This document shows, in pieces, positions 36,226-45,015 of a stretch of DNA of 64,000 nt. The notes beneath the pieces are model-generated. The model saw nothing but the letters and a program-made list of their open reading frames with translations, did not search any database and was not told the origin of the DNA. Every line of letters begins with the position of its first letter. Position 1 is the stretch's first letter. This DNA is from Bacteroidota bacterium (lineage in GTDB: Bacteria; Bacteroidota; Bacteroidia; Flavobacteriales_E; Vicingaceae). The stretch lies in the NCBI GenBank assembly GCA_016183805.1, contig JACPDX010000005.1, positions 24,813 through 88,812 of the forward strand. Direction: 5' to 3'. The position numbers and the translations under genes were made by a program.

Positions 36226-37134
36226 TCAATCAATTACATCTGAATTAATTATGTGCTCTTGATGTTTCTTAAATAGTTTTGACTTTTGCCATTTTTCAAG
36301 TAAATCCCTATTTCCAAAAACAATCTCAATTGATGAATTTTTTATAGTTCTTTTCTTGAACTCTTTGTATAAAAAAAAAGAAATACCTTTACGTAGGGAA
36401 CAGATTTTATTATCGGGAACTTTTCTTTTAAGATTGATTTCAAGAAGTAAATCAGGAGCAAGAGGTAAAAGGATGTGAAAAGGTCTTATTAATACAGGGT
36501 TGTCTGATAATGGGAATTTTTCATTATTTACTTTATATAACTTCCAAGCAGATGAGACAAAAGGTGAAATCAAATTCATTAATCTATCAGAATTACTTAA
36601 GGTATGTCTCATATCTAATAGAACTTCAAAATAAGCTTGGTTGTTTATCGAAAAGTAATTTTTAGCCATTTTAAGGTGGTTGTGATTCCTTATAATTTGA
36701 ATCAATATGAAAAAAGATAGAATAGTCTTTTCTTCAATAGTTTCTATTTTTTGTTTTGTAATAACATTTTCTAGGTGATCTTTATAAAGGTTTTCGTATG
36801 CTGTAAAATGGTTTTCAAAATCAATAAAATAAGAAGACTCAGGATGTTCTTCATAATATGATTTAATATTGTCATACATCTCAGTAGAAGTCCTTTTACA
36901 ATAATCTAGTCCTTCTTTTTGGTTAATAGAAGCTAAATTTGCTTTTTTTTGATAGAAAACGTTTTGAGTTTTACTTGGAAGTAACTTTCCACTCTTAAGG
37001 TTTAAAGAATATATTTCTTGTTCTCTAGGTTTTTTGTTTGGCTTTTTATTGGCTCTTTTTTGATTTAAATATGAAGTGTTCCAAAATGCTGTCCAAAAGC
37101 ATGGATTATAATGATTATTTATTGTTACACTCAA
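36226..37134 (-). CDS. DUF4238-like protein, in frame behind hemE
   Basis: The 302-residue protein opens INNHYNPCFWTAFWN, matching the N-terminal HYxPxF-type motif of DUF4238, and contains FPLSDNPVLIR and LLPLAPDLLLEI, which occupy the family's second conserved region. The role of DUF4238 is unknown. No ATG fits: the first codon is TTG at 37134, two codons after the hemE TAG, and the frame is the same as hemE, so initiation presumably depends on ribosomes ending hemE. The base composition looks more AT-rich than hemE, and the gene looks like an addition to the haem operon (inference). Confidence 0.75.
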   Translation of the reverse strand: MSVTINNHYNPCFWTAFWNTSYLNQKRANKKPNKKPREQEIYSLNLKSGKLLPSKTQNVFYQKKANLASINQKEGLDYCKRTSTEMYDNIKSYYEEHPESSYFIDFENHFTAYENLYKDHLENVITKQKIETIEEKTILSFFILIQIIRNHNHLKMAKNYFSINNQAYFEVLLDMRHTLSNSDRLMNLISPFVSSAWKLYKVNNEKFPLSDNPVLIRPFHILLPLAPDLLLEINLKRKVPDNKICSLRKGISFFLYKEFKKRTIKNSSIEIVFGNRDLLEKWQKSKLFKKHQEHIINSDVID

Positions 37135-37137
37135 AAT

Positions 37138-38175
37138 CTACTTCCTTGTATATTCATGAACAAACTTACAAAGTTGTTTTACGTTTTCGACTGGAGTACC
37201 GGGTAAAATTCCGTGTCCTAAATTAAAAATGTGCCCTGGTTTTCCTTTTACCGAATCTAATAATTTTTTAGTTTTAGCTTCAATGATACTCCAATCTGCA
37301 AACAAAGCGGTTGGGTCTAAATTTCCTTGAACAGCAAATTTGTAGTCCATGTCTTTCCATACTTTTGCCAAATCGGTTTTCCAATCGATGGCAATTACAT
37401 CCGGTTTGGCTTTTATTAAACTCGGTATTAAATGCGATGAATTTACCCCCATAGAAATAATTGGAATTGTGGGATGTTTTTCACGAATAATATGAATCAT
37501 TTTCTCAACGTGAGTATAAACGTATTCGTTGTAATCGTCGATGTCTAAAGCACCAACCCAACTGTCGAATATTTGTACCACCATAGCACCGCTCTCAATT
37601 TGAAAGTTGAGGTAGTTAGCCATAACCGTTGCCAATTTATCCATTAACAAATGCCAAGCTTTAGGCTCGTTGTACATAAAAGCTTTCATTTTTTCGTAGT
37701 TCTTCGATGGACCGCCTTCAATCATGTAGCTTGCTAACGTAAATGGAGCACCAACAAAACCAATACAAGGCACATTCAATTCTCCTTTAAGAATGGTTAA
37801 TGCTTTACCGGTATACCACATTTCGGTTGCAGGGTCAACCACTTTCAGTTTTTCTACATCCGAAACTGTAGTTATAGGGTTGTGAATTAAAGGTCCGTAG
37901 CCTTTTTTGTACTCAAAGCTAATTCCCATCGGTCCAAGTGGAATCAAAATATCAGAAAAAATAATGGCAGAATCCAATTCAAATTGATTGATAGGAAGCA
38001 TTGTAACCTCTGCACTTACTTCAGGAATGGTACTGATTTCAATAATACTGTACTTTTCTTTTATTTTCATGTACTCTTTTTGGTAACGACCGGCTTGTCG
38101 GGCCAACCAAAGTGGAGTATATTCTGTTTCTTGCATTCTACAAGCTCTTAAGAAACTATCGTTGAATTTTGTCAT
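37138..38175 (-). CDS. hemE: Uroporphyrinogen decarboxylase
   Basis: HemE decarboxylates uroporphyrinogen III to coproporphyrinogen III. Signatures present: PLWLARQAGRYQKEY near the N-terminus, FSDILIPLGPMG, GFVGAPFTLASYMIEGG and QIFDSWVGALDIDDY. Length 345 is normal. It is third in the run hemB-hemL-hemE, separated from hemL by an 86-base gap holding a palindromic repeat (38190-38255). The TAG stop is followed two codons later, in frame, by the DUF4238 gene. Confidence 0.97.
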   Translation of the reverse strand: MTKFNDSFLRACRMQETEYTPLWLARQAGRYQKEYMKIKEKYSIIEISTIPEVSAEVTMLPINQFELDSAIIFSDILIPLGPMGISFEYKKGYGPLIHNPITTVSDVEKLKVVDPATEMWYTGKALTILKGELNVPCIGFVGAPFTLASYMIEGGPSKNYEKMKAFMYNEPKAWHLLMDKLATVMANYLNFQIESGAMVVQIFDSWVGALDIDDYNEYVYTHVEKMIHIIREKHPTIPIISMGVNSSHLIPSLIKAKPDVIAIDWKTDLAKVWKDMDYKFAVQGNLDPTALFADWSIIEAKTKKLLDSVKGKPGHIFNLGHGILPGTPVENVKQLCKFVHEYTRK

Positions 38176-38189
38176 TGTTTTTTATTTTT

Positions 38190-38255
38190 TGTAGAGACGG
38201 ATGATTATCCGTCTCTCTGTTTTTTTTTTCAGAAGGACAATCGTCCGTCTCTACA
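38190..38255. repeat. Palindromic repeat between hemL and hemE
   Basis: Arms 38190-38210 and 38235-38255 are complementary over 21 bp with two mismatches (core tgtagagacgga). The left arm is itself a small hairpin (agagacggat/atccgtctct) and a run of 10 Ts follows between. It could terminate or attenuate the haem operon transcript; similar agagacgg elements are common intergenic repeats in many bacteria. Confidence 0.7.
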
Positions 38256-38261
38256 GCGTGA

Positions 38262-39548
38262 TTAATTATTAATTTTTTTCATTGCATTATTAATTCCTTT
38301 TATTAATCGTTTCATATCCTCGTCAGAAATCACAGAACATAAAAACCATGCTTCAAACTGACTTGGCGGAATGTAAATGCCGTTTTCAATCAAACCCCAG
38401 AAGAACTTGGTAAACTGTTCGGTATTGCATTCTTGTGCTTCGGTAAAATTGGTGATTTTCTTACTTGAGAAAAATGGATTAAACATCGAACCAAATCTAT
38501 TTACTGTTAATTCAATTTCATTTTCGGCTGCTGCATTGAGCAATGCTTTTTCCAGAATTTCAGCTTGTTTATTAAATTTATCGTAAGGATTTTGAGCTTT
38601 TAATTCGGTTAACGTAGAAATTCCGGCAACCATAGCCACAGGATTTCCTGATAAAGTTCCAGCCTGATAAACATCACCCAAAGGAGAAACTCGATTCATT
38701 ATTTCATTTCTGGCACCATAAGCCCCAACCGGAAAACCACCACCAATCACTTTCCCTAAACAGGTAATGTCTCCTTCAATTTCTAACAATTCCTGAGCGC
38801 CACCAAACTTCGAACGGAATCCAGTCATTACTTCATCCACCACCAATAAAATACCTGCATCTTTGGTGATTTTTCTTAGTTCTTTAATAAAAGCATCGGT
38901 TGGTAAAACAACCCCCATGTTACCCGCAATAGGTTCAATAAAAACTGCTGCAATGTCATTACATTCAGCAATATGTTTCTTTACCGAATCAATATTATTG
39001 TACTCAGCAATTAAGGTGTTTTTAACTGCGTCGTTTGGTACACCAGCACTTCCAGGTAAACTGTAAGTAACCAAGCCAGAACCTGCAGCAACTAAAAGTG
39101 CATCGGAATGACCGTGGTAACAACCGGCAAATTTTATGATGTGGTTTTTATTGGTAAAAGCTCTCGCCAATCGAATAGCACTTAAAATAGCTTCGGTGCC
39201 TGAGTTTACAAAACGAACTTTATCCATTCCAGGAAAAGCTTCGCAAACCATTTGGGCCAAAATAATTTCATTTTCGGTACTTGCACCAAAACTAAAACCG
39301 GTACAAACTTGTCGTTGAACGGCTTCAATAACTTTGTTGTTGCCATGACCTATAATCATAGGTCCATAAGAAAGTACCAAATCAATGTATTCATTACCGT
39401 CAACATCGTAAATTTTTGAGCCGTGTGCTCGTGCCATAAACAAAGGGTTTCCGCCAACCGATTTAAATGCACGAACAGGAGAATTTACCGCTCCAACCAT
39501 GTGTTTTAGTCCTTTGTTGTATAATTCTTGTGATTTTGTGTTATTCAT
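38262..39548 (-). CDS. hemL: Glutamate-1-semialdehyde 2,1-aminomutase
   Basis: HemL makes 5-aminolevulinate from glutamate semialdehyde. The ATG at 39548 (MNNTKSQELYNKGLKH) is chosen; the track adds 21 residues that are translated from a dispersed repeat. Signatures: VGAVNSPVRAFKSVGG, VNSGTEAILSAIRLAR, VVDEVMTGFR, PLP lysine in CLGKVIGGGFPVGAYG and YQAGTLSGNPVAMVAG. The enzyme is a class III aminotransferase-fold protein of about 428 residues, as normal. It lies between hemB and hemE. Confidence 0.96.
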   Translation of the reverse strand: MNNTKSQELYNKGLKHMVGAVNSPVRAFKSVGGNPLFMARAHGSKIYDVDGNEYIDLVLSYGPMIIGHGNNKVIEAVQRQVCTGFSFGASTENEIILAQMVCEAFPGMDKVRFVNSGTEAILSAIRLARAFTNKNHIIKFAGCYHGHSDALLVAAGSGLVTYSLPGSAGVPNDAVKNTLIAEYNNIDSVKKHIAECNDIAAVFIEPIAGNMGVVLPTDAFIKELRKITKDAGILLVVDEVMTGFRSKFGGAQELLEIEGDITCLGKVIGGGFPVGAYGARNEIMNRVSPLGDVYQAGTLSGNPVAMVAGISTLTELKAQNPYDKFNKQAEILEKALLNAAAENEIELTVNRFGSMFNPFFSSKKITNFTEAQECNTEQFTKFFWGLIENGIYIPPSQFEAWFLCSVISDEDMKRLIKGINNAMKKINN

Positions 39549-39562
39549 CTTTTTATTCTTTT

Positions 39563-39663
39563 CGTCATTGCGAAGCCTAAGCGTTGGAATTGAGCGTGGG
39601 AGCTGAAGCAATCTGTCCTTCAGGCAGATTGCTTTGCTCCACTGCGTTCCGCTCGCAATGACG
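39563..39663. repeat. 101-bp dispersed palindromic repeat ending at the hemB stop
   Basis: The element begins cgtcattgcga and ends tcgcaatgacg, a perfect terminal inverted repeat, with inner pairs such as gaagcaatct/agattgcttt. It abuts the hemB stop codon exactly. Related sequences lie at 8485-8510, 54441-54531 and 60889-60920. Confidence 0.75.
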
Positions 39664-40635
39664 TTATTTGTTTATTTTCAATTGTTTCGCTGCATCTTTA
39701 GCAAAATAAGTAATAATAATATCTGCACCAGCTCTTTTTATAGAAAGTAAGGTTTCCATCATTACTTTGGTTTCGTCAATCCAGCCGTTTTTGCCGGCAG
39801 CTTTTATCATAGCATATTCACCACTCACATTATAAGCGGCTAATGGTAAGTTGAATTTATTTTTTACTTCTCTAATCACATCCAAATAGGCCAAAGCAGG
39901 TTTTACCATTAAAATGGCAGCACCTTCATCTACATCCGCTTGAGCTTCTTTTATGGCTTCCAATCTGTTTGCAGAATCCATTTGATACGTTCTTCTATCT
40001 CCAAAACTTGGGGCAGAATCGGCAGCATCTCTAAACGGACCATAATAAGACGATGAGTATTTTACTGAGTATCCCATTACTGGAATATGTTGAAATCCAT
40101 TTTTGTCCAGTTCATCTCTGATTTCACGCACCACAAAATCCATCATGCCAGAAGGAGCAACCATATCAACTCCGGCTTTTGCCTGAGCCAATACTTGTTT
40201 TCGGGTGTTGATTAAGGTTAAGGTATTGTCAACATCATGACCGCACAACACACCGCAATGCCCATGACTAGTATATTCGCAAAAGCAAACATCAGCAATT
40301 ACTTGAAGAGTTGGGAAATTCTTTTTTATGTAACGAATGGCTACTTGAATAACTCCTTTTTCGTTCCAACTTTCAGAACCTTCAGCATCTTTGTGTAAAG
40401 GAATTCCAAAAAGAATAACCGATTTTATGCCTAAATCAACCACTTCTTGTAATTCAGCATCAATCTGGTCTATAGAATAACGAAAAATGCCCGGCATCGA
40501 AACAATTTCTTTTTTGATGTTTGTTCCTTCTTCAATAAACAAGGGATAAATAAAGTCAGAAACCTTCAAATGAGTTTCTCTTACAGCATCTCTAATTTCG
40601 GCAGTTTTTCGGTTTTCTCGAAGTCCTAATTCCAT
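39664..40635 (-). CDS. hemB: Delta-aminolevulinic acid dehydratase (porphobilinogen synthase)
   Basis: HemB condenses two 5-aminolevulinate molecules to porphobilinogen. The ATG at 40635 ([10 protein letters not shown]) is chosen over the track's TTG at 40653. Zinc cysteines lie in [15 protein letters not shown], the Schiff-base lysines in [15 protein letters not shown] and [12 protein letters not shown]. It is the first gene of hemB-hemL-hemE, and a -7 promoter element sits at 40651-40658. Confidence 0.97.
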   Translation of the reverse strand: MELGLRENRKTAEIRDAVRETHLKVSDFIYPLFIEEGTNIKKEIVSMPGIFRYSIDQIDAELQEVVDLGIKSVILFGIPLHKDAEGSESWNEKGVIQVAIRYIKKNFPTLQVIADVCFCEYTSHGHCGVLCGHDVDNTLTLINTRKQVLAQAKAGVDMVAPSGMMDFVVREIRDELDKNGFQHIPVMGYSVKYSSSYYGPFRDAADSAPSFGDRRTYQMDSANRLEAIKEAQADVDEGAAILMVKPALAYLDVIREVKNKFNLPLAAYNVSGEYAMIKAAGKNGWIDETKVMMETLLSIKRAGADIIITYFAKDAAKQLKINK

Positions 40636-40650
40636 AGTAATATTTTTTTG

Positions 40651-40658
40651 CAAATGTA
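40651..40658 (-). promoter_or_regulatory. -7 element of the haem operon promoter
   Basis: TACATTTG on the minus strand, 15 bases before the hemB ATG, matches TAnnTTTG. It faces the DCC-protein promoter at 40714, giving a divergent pair. Confidence 0.55.
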
Positions 40659-40713
40659 AGCTTGTTGATTGAAGTTAGAAAGTTAAAAGTGCATAAAGTT
40701 GGAAAGTCGTTCT

Positions 40714-40721
40714 TACTTTTG
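40714..40721 (+). promoter_or_regulatory. -7 element for the DCC-family gene
   Basis: TACTTTTG lies five bases before the ATG at 40727, suggesting a leaderless or nearly leaderless transcript. Confidence 0.5.
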
Positions 40722-40726
40722 AAAAA

Positions 40727-41125
40727 ATGTTAAACCAAAACAATATCATACTTTTTGATGGTGAATGTAATTTTTGTAATTACTGGGTAAATTTTGTGTT
40801 GAAAAGAGATAAACAGAAGGTGTTTAAGTTCGCCTCTTTAAATTCCGAAACAGGAAATAAGCTAAAATTACAACATCAAATACCCGCTACAATAGATTCG
40901 ATTGTTTTGATTAAAAATGACCATGTTTTTATCAAGTCTCAGGCTGCTTTAGAAATAGCAAAAAACTTAAGTGGAGGATGGTTTATGATGGCTGGTTTTA
41001 AAATAATTCCAACATTTGTTAGAGATGCAGTTTATGATGTGGTGGCAAAAAACCGTTACCGTTGGTTTGGAAAATCGGTTTGTGAGTTGCCTCAAGAAAT
41101 AGGTTGTAAAGACAGGTTTTTATAA
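40727..41125 (+). CDS. DCC-family (DUF393) thiol-disulfide oxidoreductase-like protein
   Basis: The 132-residue protein begins with the family motif IILFDGECNFCNYWVNFVL, giving the D-x3-C-x2-C pattern (DGECNFC), and continues FKFASLNSETG and FIKSQAALEIAK, both typical of DUF393. The thioredoxin-like fold suggests redox activity, but no substrate is known. It stands alone, with a divergent promoter shared with hemB and a repeat-rich gap behind it. Confidence 0.9.
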   Translation: MLNQNNIILFDGECNFCNYWVNFVLKRDKQKVFKFASLNSETGNKLKLQHQIPATIDSIVLIKNDHVFIKSQAALEIAKNLSGGWFMMAGFKIIPTFVRDAVYDVVAKNRYRWFGKSVCELPQEIGCKDRFL

Positions 41126-41160
41126 AAATAGAAACCAATTAATCAAATACATATTTTTTT

Positions 41161-41302
41161 ACCACATAGAAACATAGGTTTTTGTTTGTTTCTAAAGCTC
41201 ATGTTTATAGTTTAACAAAAGTTTTTTCTCCGATATATCGGAGAACTATGTTTGATTTATGTAGTCTTTTTTCTTTAAAATAAACTATGTGTCTATGTGT
41301 TT
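41161..41302. repeat. Dispersed cacatagaaacatag repeat, copy 1
   Basis: It starts accacatagaaacatag and ends ctatgtgtctatgtgttt, so the ends are near-inverted repeats. Inside lies a perfect 20-base palindrome (41226-41245, ttctccgata/tatcggagaa). Copies 2 and 3 are at 46305-46445 and 53707-53848; copy 3 also has the inner hairpin. Confidence 0.75.
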
Positions 41303-41329
41303 AAAATTTATATTCACCTCAAAATAATT

Positions 41330-41337
41330 ACCTTTGT
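41330..41337 (+). promoter_or_regulatory. -7 element for the exonuclease gene
   Basis: TACCTTTG matches TAnnTTTG and lies four bases before the GTG at 41342. It supports that start over the track's GTG at 41297, which lies inside a dispersed repeat. Confidence 0.55.
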
Positions 41338-41341
41338 CAAA

Positions 41342-41893
41342 GTGTACGCCATTATCGATATCGAAACATCAGGAGGAAACCATAAAAATGGTAAAATAAC
41401 TGAAATTGCCATTTACAAACATGATGGGAATAAAGTTGTTGATGAATTTGTTACGTTAATTAATCCGGGAATGAAGATTGATTGGTATGTGAAGAAACTT
41501 ACCGGTATTAACGATGAAATGGTTTCTACAGCTCCAAAATTTCATGAAGTTGCTAAACGAATTGTAAACATTACCCGAGGTTGTATTTTTATTGCTCATA
41601 ATGTCGATTTCGATTATGAATTTGTTCGTGCTGAGTTTCGTTCGCTAGGATTTAACTACAAACGATCGAAGTTATGTACTGTTAAATTGAGCAGAGTATT
41701 ATTGCCTGGAAAAGCTTCGTATAGTTTAGGTAAATTGTGTGATGAGCTTGGAATTACGGTTGAAGACCGACACCGAGCTTCGGGTGATGCTTTGGCTACC
41801 GTTAAATTATTTGAGTTGCTGTTGCAAGCAGATAAAGCTCAAAAACTAATACCACGACCTGTGGTAGATGAAAATCAGACGAAGTTGTTTTAG
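41342..41893 (+). CDS. DnaQ-like 3'-5' exonuclease
   Basis: The start GTG at 41342 (codes MYAIIDIETSGG) follows a -7 element. The 183-residue protein carries the DEDDh motifs: ExoI IDIETSGG, ExoII AHNVDFDYEFVRAEF and ExoIII HRASGDALATVKLF, with AGKASYSLGKLCDEL between. Proteins of this type remove nucleotides from DNA or RNA 3' ends. It could be a proofreading-like or RNase T-like enzyme; some relatives in the phylum carry a C-terminal GIY-YIG domain, absent here. It stands alone. Confidence 0.88.
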   Translation: MYAIIDIETSGGNHKNGKITEIAIYKHDGNKVVDEFVTLINPGMKIDWYVKKLTGINDEMVSTAPKFHEVAKRIVNITRGCIFIAHNVDFDYEFVRAEFRSLGFNYKRSKLCTVKLSRVLLPGKASYSLGKLCDELGITVEDRHRASGDALATVKLFELLLQADKAQKLIPRPVVDENQTKLF

Positions 41894-41949
41894 TTAGTTG
41901 ACTTCCGATAGCTATCAGGGTCAGTTCATAGTCTTCAGTCTTTCCAACA

Positions 41950-43422
41950 CTATTCCGAAACAATCAATTTTTGCGTTACTTGTTGTTTGTTTTCAAAAGT
42001 GATTTTTACAAAATACAACCCTTTTGGTAAACTAGTTTTTATTTTGGTTTTGGGTTGATTAATGATTTGTGTAAACACTGTTTTACCATCAATACTCACC
42101 AATTCAATAGATTTTACTAACTCACTTTCTAAAACAAAATTTCCAGATTGGCTTGGGTTGGGGTAGATTTTAATGTTTGGATTGTTTTCAAAATTATTAA
42201 TACCTGTAACTAAAGTTGACCACAAAACTCCTTCTTGTATTCCGTTGATGGTTGAGCCGATGATATCCCATGAAGTCATAAACCAACCGGCATCAAGAGA
42301 ATGGGAAAACCCAAACTTGGTGTTATATTGGAGAGCAATTTCCGTATCTGTTATTTGGCCAATTCCACAAGTAGTTGTATCAAGCTGAAAGCCCAAATAA
42401 TCTACTTCTCTATTGATAATATTATTTGTTGAACGAAAAATCGGATAACTATCCCATAAATCCATATAACCACTAAATGAATAGATTGAAGCATCAACAA
42501 AAATAGAGGTTGGTTTGTTTAACCATTCAAAATCTCTTCTCAAATATTTGTTATTAAATATCGAAGTAGAACCATTAGTTTGTTCTCGTTTAATATTGTA
42601 ATAAACAGAATCTGTAGAAAGAAAAGATGTTGTGATAGAGTCTTTGTAGAATTTGGTATAATTAGGATTCATTATATCTCCTTGAAAATCTTCCCTCCAA
42701 ATAACAATATCACCGACATTGAGATGAAAATAATCAGTAAAATCAGGGTAATAAAAACCTTCTTGTGTTGAATTATTTTCTAACCCATTTAGAATTAATG
42801 GTGACTGAAATTCTCCATTAAAAACAACCATTTGTTGATACCCAAAGTTTTTTGAAAGAATAATTTTTTGATTGTCAAATACTGATGTAACTGGTGTGGT
42901 GTTATCAAATGCTTTGATGGAAATTATTTTTAATGAATCGGTAATATTTCCAACAACTGTGTCGAAATACACGCTGTCGCACGTAAACTGAAGTTTGTTA
43001 ATGGTTGCACTTATATAAATTGTTGAATACCAAGATTCTCCAACAGTGCTTTTTGGTAAAAATAACATTGAGTTATTGGCAAAGAAGAAAAAAATAGAAT
43101 CGTTGTTGATGGTTATAGTATCTGGTCTTACACGATTTAGGTAATAGTTAGTTTGTGAAAAAGGTCCTTGATTGGGATTGAAATATACATTACTGTAACA
43201 ATTACCAAAATTTTCATCATTATAACTAAAAAACATGGTTTGAAAATTTCCACGGTCGAATAAAGTATCATAGTGTAATACTACAATATTAGTATCAGAG
43301 CCATTAAATGTAATTTCGTTTGTTTCAAAGAAACTAGTTTGCCCCAAAGGAAAAGGCTGCCAATCTTGTGCAAAACTTAAAAGTGAAGAGCAAAGCAACA
43401 AAGAGAGTAAAAGTTTTTTCAT
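41950..43422 (-). CDS. Secreted protein with T9SS type A C-terminal domain (paralogue 2)
   Basis: The ATG at 43422 (MKKLLLSLLLCSSLLSFAQ) gives a clean signal peptide; the track start overlaps the preceding gene. The 490-residue protein has no recognisable catalytic domain; the middle is beta-rich with many Asp, Asn and Tyr. The end has the type A sorting signature: IKIYPNPSQSGNFVLE, VSIDGKTVF, LPKGLYFVKI and a final QKLIVSE. It is a paralogue of the gene directly upstream; both share DDWxPF-type N-termini and IIGSTINGIQEGVLWSTLVTG. It is likely surface-anchored or released. Confidence 0.85.
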   Translation of the reverse strand: MKKLLLSLLLCSSLLSFAQDWQPFPLGQTSFFETNEITFNGSDTNIVVLHYDTLFDRGNFQTMFFSYNDENFGNCYSNVYFNPNQGPFSQTNYYLNRVRPDTITINNDSIFFFFANNSMLFLPKSTVGESWYSTIYISATINKLQFTCDSVYFDTVVGNITDSLKIISIKAFDNTTPVTSVFDNQKIILSKNFGYQQMVVFNGEFQSPLILNGLENNSTQEGFYYPDFTDYFHLNVGDIVIWREDFQGDIMNPNYTKFYKDSITTSFLSTDSVYYNIKREQTNGSTSIFNNKYLRRDFEWLNKPTSIFVDASIYSFSGYMDLWDSYPIFRSTNNIINREVDYLGFQLDTTTCGIGQITDTEIALQYNTKFGFSHSLDAGWFMTSWDIIGSTINGIQEGVLWSTLVTGINNFENNPNIKIYPNPSQSGNFVLESELVKSIELVSIDGKTVFTQIINQPKTKIKTSLPKGLYFVKITFENKQQVTQKLIVSE

Positions 43423-43432
43423 AAAGTTTATT

Positions 43433-44905
43433 TTAATCCGTAACAATCAGTTTTTGTACGGATTGTTTTTTGTTTTCAAAAGTGATTTTTACAAAATACA
43501 ACCCTTTTGGTAAACCAGTTTTTAGTTCGGTTTTGGGTTGATTAATGATTTGTGTAAACACTGTTTTACCATCAATGCATACTAATTCTATAAAATCAAC
43601 ATATTCACTTTCTAAAATAAAATTTCCCGATTGGCTTGGGTTGGGATAGATTTTAACCTTGCTGGTGTTTTCAAAGTTATCAATACCTGTTACTAAAGTT
43701 GACCACAAAACTCCTTCTTGAATTCCATTAATGGTTGAGCCGATAATATTCCATTGAGTTGATTGATCCATATAAGCATTACCATATTGATAAACACCAT
43801 ATTTAGTGTTAAAGTTTTCCCAACTTCCATAGTCCATTATCATTGTTGGTGTACAGTTATTGCCATAAGGGTCTAGATATTTGAATTCATTTATCTTGCT
43901 TTTATGAACGACACCGTTATTAATGTAATAAGGGGACACTTCATCTAAATCAATATTGCCAAAATTTGGCATTAATATTTTTGGAGCTAAGGTCGAGGTG
44001 CCTACCGAAAAAACTACATCATCAATAATTCTATACCGAGTACTTCCAGTATTATAAGTTGTTAAATCATTTTTTGTTCTAAAAATACCATAAGAAATGG
44101 TATCGAAGTTATTATAAACACTAGTTATAGAGTCTTTATAATATTTTATATAACTTGGAGGATTACCAGGATAAGGGGGAGCACTAAATTTTTCTTCCCA
44201 AATTATCACATCACCAATGTTTAAATGATAGTAATCTTCAAAAACGGGTGGGCTAAATCCTTCTTGTTCGGTATTGTTTTTAATTCCCATCAATGGAAAA
44301 TTCTTAAAAGATTTAAAACCATGGTTTTTTGACAGGAAATATTTATCTTGATTAATCACATCAGAAACAGGTATTCCATTGTTTAAAGCTTGTACAGAGA
44401 AAATTTTTATAGAATCTGAAATTGTTCCGAAAAAAGTATCATAAAAAATACTATCACACGTAATTTTTAGCTGATTAAATCCATTTCCATTGTAAGTGAA
44501 AATCCAGGAACTATCCTTTTGAATTAAAGGTTTGAAAACAAAAGTGTTTTGAAATGTTAGATAGTAATCGTAAAAATAAAAGGTGTATTCGCTATTTGAT
44601 ACAGTAATGGAATCAGGTCTTTCATTATCATGGAAATAGTATAAAAAATTAAAATTGCTGCTTATTATTGTACTATAACAATTCCCAATATTTGGAGTTG
44701 TAAAATTGAAATACATGGTTTGCGAACTTCCATAATCTCGTAAACTGTCAACACAAAACTCGTTCATCAAAGTGTCAGTACTATAAAAGCCTTGTATGTT
44801 ATCATGCATAAAATAACTCTTCTGCCCCAAACGAAAAGGATTCCAATCTTGAGCAAAATTTAAAAGTGAAGAGCAAATTAAAAAAGAGAGTAAAAGTTTT
44901 TTCAT
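43433..44905 (-). CDS. Secreted protein with T9SS type A C-terminal domain (paralogue 1)
   Basis: The ATG at 44905 (MKKLLLSFLICSSLLNFAQ) starts a 490-residue exported protein. The N-terminus (DWNPFRLGQKSYF) and last 130 residues (IIGSTINGIQEGVLWSTLVTG, VKIYPNPSQSGNFILESE, LPKGLYFVKITFENK) are near-identical to the next gene, whereas the middle shares only scattered motifs (GDVIIWEE and KYYKDSI versus GDIVIWRE and KFYKDSI). The C-terminal domain is a T9SS type A sorting signal. The two genes are tandem and co-directional, a duplicated pair whose function is unknown. Confidence 0.85.
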   Translation of the reverse strand: MKKLLLSFLICSSLLNFAQDWNPFRLGQKSYFMHDNIQGFYSTDTLMNEFCVDSLRDYGSSQTMYFNFTTPNIGNCYSTIISSNFNFLYYFHDNERPDSITVSNSEYTFYFYDYYLTFQNTFVFKPLIQKDSSWIFTYNGNGFNQLKITCDSIFYDTFFGTISDSIKIFSVQALNNGIPVSDVINQDKYFLSKNHGFKSFKNFPLMGIKNNTEQEGFSPPVFEDYYHLNIGDVIIWEEKFSAPPYPGNPPSYIKYYKDSITSVYNNFDTISYGIFRTKNDLTTYNTGSTRYRIIDDVVFSVGTSTLAPKILMPNFGNIDLDEVSPYYINNGVVHKSKINEFKYLDPYGNNCTPTMIMDYGSWENFNTKYGVYQYGNAYMDQSTQWNIIGSTINGIQEGVLWSTLVTGIDNFENTSKVKIYPNPSQSGNFILESEYVDFIELVCIDGKTVFTQIINQPKTELKTGLPKGLYFVKITFENKKQSVQKLIVTD

Positions 44906-45015
44906 AACCCAAAGTTTACAATTCAACTATAAAGGTAAACTATAATTTGGGGCAAAAAACCGATGTATCTATTTATTTTTTTAACGGTCGTTTTTTGCAT
45001 TGTTTTGTGCAAAAA

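Noticed and set aside
39549-39611. N-terminal 21-residue extension of HemL
   Set aside because: It is translated from a dispersed palindromic repeat; the conserved N-terminus begins at the ATG at 39548.
41297-41341. GTG start of the exonuclease in the ORF track
   Set aside because: It begins inside the dispersed repeat and upstream of the TACCTTTG box; the GTG at 41342 gives the standard start of the DEDDh fold.
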